Source: JAZRWQ01 sp045599805
GTDB taxonomy: Bacteria > Bacillota > Clostridia > Oscillospirales > UMGS1783
DNA: 12,257 nucleotides
Assembly (NCBI GenBank): GCA_045599805.1
Contig: JAZRWQ010000103.1
Coordinates: 1 to 12,257, forward strand
Direction of reading: 5' to 3'
Of the stretch, positions 7,626-12,257 are shown piece after piece; the stretch's first letter is position 1; every line of letters starts with the position of its first letter. The position numbers and the translations under genes were made by a program. The notes under the pieces are model-generated. The model was given only the letters and a program-made list of their open reading frames with translations, was not told the origin of the DNA and did not search any database.

Positions 7626-9278
7626 ATGTCTGATAACGAAAAACCCAATAATGAAGAATTTAACTTTACGGATATATCTATTTCCTCCGATGATTCGATA
7701 GAAACGATAATCCAAAAGCACAGAGAGCCTTATCTCGATAAAAAAACTGCCGTTGAAACAGATGATACGGATAAGGAGGAGGTAACACCGTCTTCCGAGC
7801 CGCCAAAGAAAAAGAGCAGCAGAATCAGAAAGTTCTTTTCCAATATAGCCAAAATGGCAAAGGAAGAGGAGATAACAAGTCCGGGTGACTTTTTATTAAA
7901 GCTTCTCTTTACCATGTATGAGCTTTTGATTAAATTTTTTGAGTGGTTTGCCCGCATATCGCGCTATATCATTCTTCCGGCAACCGTAGGCCTTGTCGCC
8001 ATAGTTATCATATTTTTCACCGGCTATACCATCGCCATTAAGGTCTCCATGAATGATGACGTCATAGGCTATGTAAATTCTGCGCCCGAGTATGACAGCG
8101 CAAAGATCGATGCCGAAAGAAAGCTCTCCGCCGAAATGGGTGAGGGCTATCAGATAGATATGGTGCCGGCATATTCTCTCTCTTTTGTTCAGAAAAATAA
8201 GGTAATCGAGGGCGAAGAGCTTGTCGATACCATTACAACATATTCGCAGGAAGTAATAAATAAAGAATTCGGCTTGTATGTTGATGGTGTGCTTATCGGT
8301 ACAAACCGCAAGGAGGCACTTCTTTTAGACCTTCTTGAAAGGATTAAATCCCCCTATCAGTCGGGAGACGTGAATGAAACCGCCGTATTTTTGCAGGATG
8401 TTGAAATAGTAGAAGGCGAATACGATGATAATATGAATATGACCGTAAGCGAAATCTACAATAAGCTTATGAATAATACCAGTATTATCCGCTATACCGT
8501 TACTGCTGATGACAGCCTCAACGGCATTCTTTCACGGTATTCGCTGTCCCGTGAAAATTTCCAGCTTTTAAATCCTAATGTAAATCCCGATGCGCTTTTG
8601 GTCGGCGAGGTAATAAACGTTACCGAAATAAAACCGTTGGTATCCGTTCAGGTAAAGCGCACTATAAGCTATACCGTTCCCATACCCTACGAAACCGTTG
8701 TAAAGAACGACTCCGGGCTCTGGGAGAATACCAAAACCGTTGTTACCACGGGTATCAACGGTGTAAACGCAGTTGTCGCCGATGTTATGCTGGTAAACGG
8801 CGTTGAAATAAGCCGTGAAATAGTGTCTGAAAGTGTTGCGCAGGAGCCTATTGATGAAGTCGTTATTCAGGGTACGAAGCATATCGCTCCTTCGGGAAGC
8901 TTTATCTGGCCTCTGAAAGGCGCTTTCTATGATATAACCGACCGATATTACGATTGGAGATACGACCATTATCATGGCGCTCTTGACCTTGCAGGTTATT
9001 ACGGCACACCGATATATGTTGCCGATGCCGGTGAGGTTGTGGAAGCCGGCTGGGACGGAAGCTACGGGTACTATGTTCTTGTACAGCATCAGGTTGGTTG
9101 CCGCACAAGATATGCGCATCTTTCGGCGATAGAAACCGAGGTCGGCGCAATTCTTTACCAGGGCCAGGAGATAGGTCTTATGGGCTCCACCGGTTATTCA
9201 ACCGGCAACCATCTGCACTTTGAAGTCCTGGTTGACGGTCAGCGAGTCGATCCCGAGCTTTACGTTTCACCGCCCTAA
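7626..9278 (+). CDS. Membrane-anchored M23 family peptidase with LysM and G5 domains
   Basis: Predicted cell-surface zinc metallopeptidase that cuts peptide cross-bridges in peptidoglycan. The 550 residues begin with a hydrophilic, acidic then basic cytoplasmic segment of about 110 residues. An amphipathic stretch at about 88-108 and a single transmembrane helix at about 114-137 follow, giving an N-in signal anchor. Outside the membrane come a linker domain (about 145-285), a LysM domain (290-333) that binds glycan, a G5 domain (about 339-418) and the LytM/M23 catalytic domain (about 425-550). The metal and catalytic pattern is complete: H450xxxD454, H498 in YAHL, and H529-L-H531. By analogy with LytM, His450, Asp454 and His531 bind zinc, and His498 and His529 are catalytic. 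Such LysM-G5-M23 proteins are common in Clostridia and act in wall growth, division or sporulation; which of these applies cannot be told here. Confidence 0.93.
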   Translation: MSDNEKPNNEEFNFTDISISSDDSIETIIQKHREPYLDKKTAVETDDTDKEEVTPSSEPPKKKSSRIRKFFSNIAKMAKEEEITSPGDFLLKLLFTMYELLIKFFEWFARISRYIILPATVGLVAIVIIFFTGYTIAIKVSMNDDVIGYVNSAPEYDSAKIDAERKLSAEMGEGYQIDMVPAYSLSFVQKNKVIEGEELVDTITTYSQEVINKEFGLYVDGVLIGTNRKEALLLDLLERIKSPYQSGDVNETAVFLQDVEIVEGEYDDNMNMTVSEIYNKLMNNTSIIRYTVTADDSLNGILSRYSLSRENFQLLNPNVNPDALLVGEVINVTEIKPLVSVQVKRTISYTVPIPYETVVKNDSGLWENTKTVVTTGINGVNAVVADVMLVNGVEISREIVSESVAQEPIDEVVIQGTKHIAPSGSFIWPLKGAFYDITDRYYDWRYDHYHGALDLAGYYGTPIYVADAGEVVEAGWDGSYGYYVLVQHQVGCRTRYAHLSAIETEVGAILYQGQEIGLMGSTGYSTGNHLHFEVLVDGQRVDPELYVSPP

Positions 9279-9285
9279 TCTAATC

Positions 9286-9315
9286 AAATCCGCAGGTAAA
9301 ACCTGCGGATTTTTT
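9286..9315 (+). terminator. Intrinsic terminator of the M23 peptidase gene
   Basis: A perfect 12-bp stem, AAATCCGCAGGT (9286-9297) with ACCTGCGGATTT (9301-9312), closes a 3-nt loop and continues into TTTTTT. Confidence 0.95.
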
Positions 9316-9354
9316 GTTATTTTATCAATATTATGTCAAGTGAAGCATATCTTC

Positions 9355-9383
9355 TTGAAAGATGGGAAGTTTTATTGTATAAT
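9355..9383 (+). promoter_or_regulatory. Sigma-A promoter of pgi
   Basis: TTGAAA (9355-9360), a 17-bp spacer and TATAAT (9378-9383). The predicted start at about 9390 falls just before the SD, so the leader is only about 16 nt. Confidence 0.85.
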
Positions 9384-9405
9384 CATTTCGAAAGAAGGCG
9401 ATAGC

Positions 9406-10725
9406 GTGCTGAATCTTATAACCGATTATGTCGGCTCATTCTGTGAAAACGAACTTAATAATATAAATACCCTTGCAAAAGCTTCCCTTAAAGCGCTCAA
9501 TGACGGAAGCTGTAAGGGCAATGATTTTATCGGCTGGTGCAATTATAAAAACGGCTTCGATTATGATGAGGTCGAAAGAATAAAGAAGGCGGCCGAAAAG
9601 ATAAAAAATAATTCCGATATTCTTATTGTTGTAGGCATCGGCGGATCCTACCTCGGCGCGAAAAGCGCGATAGATTTTCTTAAGGGCGTTTTTTATAACG
9701 GCTCCGATAAATCCACTCCCGATATTTATTTTGCCGGCAATACTTTAAGCGTGGATTATCTTGATTCTCTCCTTAAAATATGCAGGGATAAGGACGTTTC
9801 CTTAAACGTTGTTTCCAAATCCGGCACAACTACCGAGCCTGCCGTTGCTTTCCGTATTCTTCGCGATATGATGTATGAAAAATACGGCGACAGGGCAAAG
9901 GAAAGAATTTTCGTAACCACCGATGCGCATCGCGGTGCTCTCAAATCCATGTCGGACGATAATGGGTATGAGGAATTTGTTATTCCCGATGACGTCGGCG
10001 GCAGGTTCTCGGTGCTCAGCGCCGTGGGGCTTTTGCCCATTGCCGTAAGCGGTGCAGATATTGACGCTCTTTTGTCAAGCGCAAAGGATTCCATTTCAAA
10101 ATATCTTTCAGATGAAAACAGTGCTGCACTTAAATATGCATCCTTCCGTCATCTGCTTTATAACAGCGGTAAAAATACCGAAATACTTGTAAATTACGAT
10201 CCCGCACTTTCTTCAACAGGCGGCTGGTGGCAGCAGCTTTTCGGCGAAAGCCACGGCAAGGAGGGTAAGGGCATTTTACCCATGACGCTTTCCTATTCCA
10301 CCGATCTGCACTCTATGGGCCAGTATGTTCAGCAGGGCAGAAAATCCCTTTTCGAAACGGTACTGTGGGTAAAAAACAATAAATCGCAGATTGCCGTACC
10401 TTATAACGAAAACGACGGTGACGGCTTGAATTACCTTTCGGGCAAGGATATGAGCTTCATAAATGAAAAGGCATTCAAGGGTACGCTGCTTGCTCACAGC
10501 GACGACAGTGTGCCCAATATTATAATCAAGCTTGAACGCCGCGACGAGAAAACATTAGGTGATCTTTATGCTTTCTTCTTCGTTTCATGTGCCATAGGCG
10601 GCATAATGCTGGATATAAACCCGTTTGACCAGCCGGGTGTCGAGGCCTACAAGAAAAATATGTTTGCGCTGCTTAACAAAAAAGGCTATGAGGAGCTTGC
10701 CGAAAAACTCAATAATAAGCTTTAA
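9406..10725 (+). CDS. pgi: Glucose-6-phosphate isomerase
   Basis: Cytosolic enzyme that interconverts glucose-6-phosphate and fructose-6-phosphate in glycolysis and gluconeogenesis. The product is 439 residues, the normal length for the short Firmicute form. Recognisable elements are the GIGGSYLGAKSA segment, the sugar-phosphate site SKSGTTTE (137-144), and the PGI signature 1 region GGWWQQLFGESHGKEGKG with Glu281. His302 lies in STDLHSMGQY, and the C-terminal DQPGVEAYK carries Lys416. Glu281, His302 and Lys416 correspond to the family's catalytic residues. The start is the GTG at 9406, preceded by AAAGAAGG (9391-9398) at 7 nt. The frame is open back to 9220, but upstream starts would fall in the preceding gene or before the promoter. 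It is monocistronic and ends within a palindromic terminator shared with folT. Confidence 0.97.
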   Translation: MLNLITDYVGSFCENELNNINTLAKASLKALNDGSCKGNDFIGWCNYKNGFDYDEVERIKKAAEKIKNNSDILIVVGIGGSYLGAKSAIDFLKGVFYNGSDKSTPDIYFAGNTLSVDYLDSLLKICRDKDVSLNVVSKSGTTTEPAVAFRILRDMMYEKYGDRAKERIFVTTDAHRGALKSMSDDNGYEEFVIPDDVGGRFSVLSAVGLLPIAVSGADIDALLSSAKDSISKYLSDENSAALKYASFRHLLYNSGKNTEILVNYDPALSSTGGWWQQLFGESHGKEGKGILPMTLSYSTDLHSMGQYVQQGRKSLFETVLWVKNNKSQIAVPYNENDGDGLNYLSGKDMSFINEKAFKGTLLAHSDDSVPNIIIKLERRDEKTLGDLYAFFFVSCAIGGIMLDINPFDQPGVEAYKKNMFALLNKKGYEELAEKLNNKL

Positions 10726-10756
10726 AAAAAGGACCTTTCGGTCCTTTTTTTAAAGC
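10719..10756. terminator. Bidirectional terminator shared by pgi and folT
   Basis: A perfect 17-bp palindrome, GCTTTAAAAAAAGGACC (10719-10735), has a TTTC loop and its exact complement at 10740-10756. The A-run on one arm and T-run on the other let it end transcription in both directions. Both stop codons lie inside it: pgi at 10723-10725 and folT at 10750-10752. Confidence 0.96.
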
Positions 10757-11259
10757 AATTTTATTCTGTGTAAAATGTTGAGTTTGTCAAATAAGAGAAA
10801 CATCGAAACTATCTGAACCACTGTCATTATCCCTGCCTGCAAAAGTCTTGTTGTAAGGGTGGGCAAAAATGGCGAGCCGTAAAGAATACTTACCCATAAC
10901 GAATTTAAAAGCAGGGTGCAGCATATCTGTGTTATGATAACAGCAAGGCTTATTCTCAAAAAGGAAAATTTCTTTTTGAAAAATAACCCGAAAACAATGC
11001 CCACGATCACCGCGGTTAATGTGAATCCCGGAAAATATGTACCGGCAGGGAATAGAATGGCGCCTAAAAAATCGCTTAGTCCTCCAACTACCGCGCCGCC
11101 CCATACGCCGTAAAGCGCGGCTCCAATGGCAACGGTAAGGAATGAAAAGCTGAATTTCATGTTCCACATCTGAACGGACAATAGCCTCGCGAGTACGATA
11201 TTTGCCGCGATAAGTACGGCAATTATGGCTATATCCCGTATGTTTTTGCGTTTAGACAT
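10750..11259 (-). CDS. folT: Folate ECF transporter S component FolT
   Basis: Substrate-binding membrane subunit of an energy-coupling-factor transporter for folate. It needs the shared EcfA/EcfA'/EcfT module, which is not encoded here. The 169 residues are typical of S components. About six hydrophobic helices are visible: 9-29, 35-51, 52-69, 78-93, 101-128 and 142-160. Family-like motifs include the small-residue region ALYGVWGGAVVGGLSDFLGA (48-67) and LLNSLWVSILYG (117-128), followed by the conserved Arg138. The folate specificity is supported most directly by a THF riboswitch in its leader. The ATG at 11259 has a very strong SD (AAGGAGGT, + strand 11266-11273) at 6 nt. The gene converges on pgi and ends inside the common terminator. 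Confidence 0.92.
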   Translation of the reverse strand: MSKRKNIRDIAIIAVLIAANIVLARLLSVQMWNMKFSFSFLTVAIGAALYGVWGGAVVGGLSDFLGAILFPAGTYFPGFTLTAVIVGIVFGLFFKKKFSFLRISLAVIITQICCTLLLNSLWVSILYGSPFLPTLTTRLLQAGIMTVVQIVSMFLLFDKLNILHRIKLL

Positions 11260-11320
11260 AAAAATACCTCCTTAAAGGTACTGCCGATATAACCCAAAAG
11301 GAAGTCCGAATGGCTATATT
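11260..11320 (-). promoter_or_regulatory. Expression platform of the folT riboswitch (probably translational)
   Basis: Between aptamer and ATG there is no U-tract terminator, so control is probably at translation. On the minus strand, ATATAGCC (from + 11312-11319) can pair with GGTTATAT (from + 11287-11294). This hairpin's loop contains CTTCCTT (+ 11298-11304), which could otherwise pair with the SD AAGGAGG (7 pairs, one G-U). The aptamer's final CTG (+ 11321-11323) could also pair with CAG (+ 11281-11283), competing with helix P1. These alternative pairings were read by eye and not folded. Confidence 0.5.
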
Positions 11321-11415
11321 CAGCGGGATGCGAAGGATGAACCGCAAGTAAAACTTTTCGTCCGCCTGTCAACTCCCCGTACATCGCGGCACTTAACGCT
11401 CATCCGTCTACTCTG
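11321..11415 (-). ncRNA. Tetrahydrofolate (THF) riboswitch aptamer
   Basis: Read on the minus strand, the leader contains the conserved blocks of the folT/folE THF-I riboswitch in order. They are AGAGTAGA (+ 11407-11414), GCGTTAAGTG (+ 11390-11399), GGACGAAA in the middle, and GGTTCATCC followed by GCATCCCGCTG, ending at + 11321. The GGATGA/TCATCC helix and a short closing helix (CAG/CTG) are both formed. The class binds tetrahydrofolate and related reduced folates and usually lowers expression when folate is plentiful. Its place directly upstream of folT is the expected context. The predicted transcription start is only a few bases before the aptamer. Confidence 0.93.
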
Positions 11416-11424
11416 TTTTTCTAC

Positions 11425-11452
11425 ATAATACCACAAATGACGAAAATGTAAA
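11425..11452 (-). promoter_or_regulatory. Sigma-A promoter of folT
   Basis: On the minus strand, TTTACA (+ 11447-11452), a 16-bp spacer and TATTAT (+ 11425-11430). The predicted start near 11418 sits just ahead of the riboswitch aptamer, which supports both calls. Confidence 0.75.
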
Positions 11453-11488
11453 TAGTTTCAGAAAAAATTTTTTTGTGCATAATGCCTA

Positions 11489-11517
11489 TTGAAAAAATAT
11501 TATAAATACTGTATAAT
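11489..11517 (+). promoter_or_regulatory. Sigma-A promoter of the P-loop protein gene
   Basis: TTGAAA (11489-11494), a 17-bp spacer and TATAAT (11512-11517). An A/T-only tract (11462-11474) upstream could act as an UP element. It is divergent from the folT promoter. Confidence 0.85.
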
Positions 11518-11548
11518 AAAACTACCAAACTTTTAGGAGGTATTTATT

Positions 11549-11956
11549 ATGGTAAAGGCAATTATGGGATTAAAGGGTTCGGGCAAAACGAAAACTTTGG
11601 TAGATATGGCAAACGCAGCCGTTAAGGCAGACAAAGGCTGTGTTGTATATATAGAGAAAGGCAATACTCTTACTTATGACGTAAGCTCTCAGGCAAGACT
11701 TGTAAACGTTGAAGAATACGCAGTATCCGATTTCGTATCTTTCTACGGCTTCATCGCAGGCCTCACCGCAGGCAACTATGATATCACCGATATTTATGTT
11801 GACGGTCTCACGAAGATCTGCGGCAGCGATTTAAGCGAAATCGAAGCATTCCTTGATAAGACGGCAGCTCTCGTTAAGGATGATATCACCGTAACGCTCA
11901 CCATTTCCTGCGAAAAGGAAAAGGCAACCGACGGTATAAAGAAGTATCTTATCTGA
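11549..11956 (+). CDS. Small P-loop NTPase-like protein of unknown function
   Basis: I do not recognise a characterised function. The 135-residue soluble protein begins MVKAIMGLKGSGKTKTLVDM. This is a beta strand followed by a Walker A motif (GLKGSGKT, residues 7-14) and a helix, as in P-loop NTPases. A hydrophobic strand ending in Asp (DITDIYVDG) could serve as Walker B. No transmembrane segment, DNA-binding motif or fused domain is seen, so it is close to a minimal nucleotide-binding core. Homologues in Clostridia are, as I recall, sometimes labelled PilT-like; that label is not supported by any pilus gene here. It has a near-consensus promoter, an AGGAGG SD (11535-11540) at 8 nt, and its own terminator, so it is probably well expressed and monocistronic. 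It lies just upstream of rplU. Confidence 0.85.
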   Translation: MVKAIMGLKGSGKTKTLVDMANAAVKADKGCVVYIEKGNTLTYDVSSQARLVNVEEYAVSDFVSFYGFIAGLTAGNYDITDIYVDGLTKICGSDLSEIEAFLDKTAALVKDDITVTLTISCEKEKATDGIKKYLI

Positions 11957-11969
11957 TATGATGTTTACA

Positions 11970-12001
11970 GGGGAACGCCCAAAAGGCGTTCCCTTATTTT
12001 T
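11970..12001 (+). terminator. Intrinsic terminator of the P-loop protein gene
   Basis: GGGAACGCC (11971-11979) pairs perfectly with GGCGTTCCC (11985-11993) around CAAAA, followed by TTATTTTT. It lies 14 bases after the stop. Confidence 0.93.
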
Positions 12002-12044
12002 GCGTAAAATAAGCGCAAAAAGCCAAATATTTTTCAAAAAAATG

Positions 12045-12073
12045 TTGACGAAGCATACTGTTTATGCTATAAT
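12045..12073 (+). promoter_or_regulatory. Sigma-A promoter of rplU
   Basis: TTGACG (12045-12050), a 17-bp spacer and TATAAT (12068-12073). At 11/12 consensus bases, this is one of the two best promoter matches in the window, as expected for a ribosomal protein operon. Confidence 0.9.
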
Positions 12074-12080
12074 TCTAAAT

Positions 12081-12149
12081 GCCGCATTCCGGGCAGGTCT
12101 AAAAGACTGTGTCTTACCTGCCGAAGCGAGACTAATTGAAAGAGAGGTG
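12081..12149 (+). ncRNA. Putative ribosomal protein L21 leader
   Basis: The untranslated leader between the promoter and rplU contains a strong two-part hairpin. GGCAGGT (12092-12098) pairs with ACCTGCC (12116-12122), and an inner AAGAC/GTCTT stem (12103-12107, 12111-12115) is capped by TGT. It is followed by single-stranded sequence running into the SD. Firmicutes are known to carry a structured L21 leader at this position, thought to mediate autoregulation. The assignment rests on position and the hairpin, not on a covariance-model match. Confidence 0.65.
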
Positions 12150-12156
12150 CTTTGAA

Positions 12157-12257
12157 TTGTACGCAATCATTGAAACCGGCGGTAAGCAGTACAAAGTACA
12201 GCAGGGCGATACCCTGTTTATTGAAAAGCTTGACGTTCAGGCAGGCGATGCCGTTAC
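12157..12257 (+). CDS. rplU: 50S ribosomal protein L21 (3' truncated by window end)
   Basis: L21 is a large-subunit ribosomal protein that binds 23S rRNA. Only the first 33 codons are present, and they match the family N-terminus closely: MYAIIETGGKQYKVQQGD, followed by FIEKLDVQAGDAV. The start is a TTG at 12157, chosen because the conserved YAIIETGGKQYKV follows directly and the SD GAGAGGTG (12142-12149) is 7 nt upstream. No ATG is available in frame nearby. In Firmicutes rplU is normally followed by a ribosomal-processing protease gene (prp/ysxB) and rpmA, which would lie beyond the window. Confidence 0.96.
   Translation, partial: MYAIIETGGKQYKVQQGDTLFIEKLDVQAGDAV

Noticed and set aside
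8568..9119. A 183-codon open frame on the minus strand inside the M23 peptidase gene
   Set aside because: It is antisense to the LysM, G5 and catalytic domains, with no recognisable motif. The sense frame explains the conservation.
9349..9363. Small palindrome ATCTT / AAGAT around the pgi -35 box
   Set aside because: Five base pairs with a 5-nt loop is too little to claim an operator.
11997..12021. Inverted repeat TTTTTGCG / CGCAAAAA just after the P-loop gene terminator
   Set aside because: It is short, overlaps the terminator T-tail and lies upstream of the rplU promoter. It could be chance in A/T-rich sequence, and I cannot assign a role.
1..12257. Search for CRISPR arrays, transposases, phage genes, tRNAs, attachment sites or defence and toxin-antitoxin systems
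   Set aside because: No regularly spaced repeats, integrase or transposase motifs, or tRNA-like cloverleafs were seen. Gene content is core metabolism, sporulation and ribosome throughout.

Overview
This is an ordinary chromosomal stretch from a spore-forming, low-to-moderate-GC Firmicute. It most resembles Clostridia of the Ruminococcaceae/Oscillospiraceae type. The evidence is spoVAC-spoVAD-spoVAE, the germination gene ypeB, a tetrahydrofolate (THF) riboswitch close in sequence to the Eubacterium siraeum type, strong AGGAGG ribosome binding sites, several TTG/GTG starts, and sigma-A promoters with exact 17-bp spacers. The lineage is inferred from family resemblance, not from a search.

Layout, left to right. 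(1) The 3' part of a TrkH/KtrB-type K+ transporter subunit, ending in an intrinsic terminator. (2) The operon spoVAC-spoVAD-spoVAE, which encodes the core of the spore dipicolinate channel. (3) ftsK/spoIIIE, the DNA translocase, whose own promoter sits in the loop of the spoVA terminator. (4) ypeB, behind a perfect terminator and without sleB next to it. (5) trmB, tRNA m7G46 methyltransferase. (6) A membrane-anchored LysM-G5-M23 peptidoglycan hydrolase. (7) pgi, glucose-6-phosphate isomerase. (8) On the minus strand and convergent with pgi, folT, the folate ECF transporter S component, preceded by a THF riboswitch. (9) Divergent from folT, a small P-loop protein of unknown function. (10) A leader hairpin and the first 33 codons of rplU (ribosomal protein L21), cut by the window end.

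Most genes are single transcription units, each with its own promoter and terminator. Sporulation genes (spoVA, ypeB) alternate with housekeeping genes (ftsK, trmB, pgi, rplU). The junctions are very compact. Promoter -10 boxes lie inside hairpin loops at two sporulation-to-housekeeping junctions. One 17-bp palindrome contains both stop codons of the convergent pgi/folT pair. The folT/P-loop divergent promoters share an A/T tract.

I found no CRISPR, mobile element, phage gene, tRNA, rRNA or defence system. The most informative parts are the junctions and the uncharacterised P-loop protein; nothing here convincingly amounts to a new multi-gene system.
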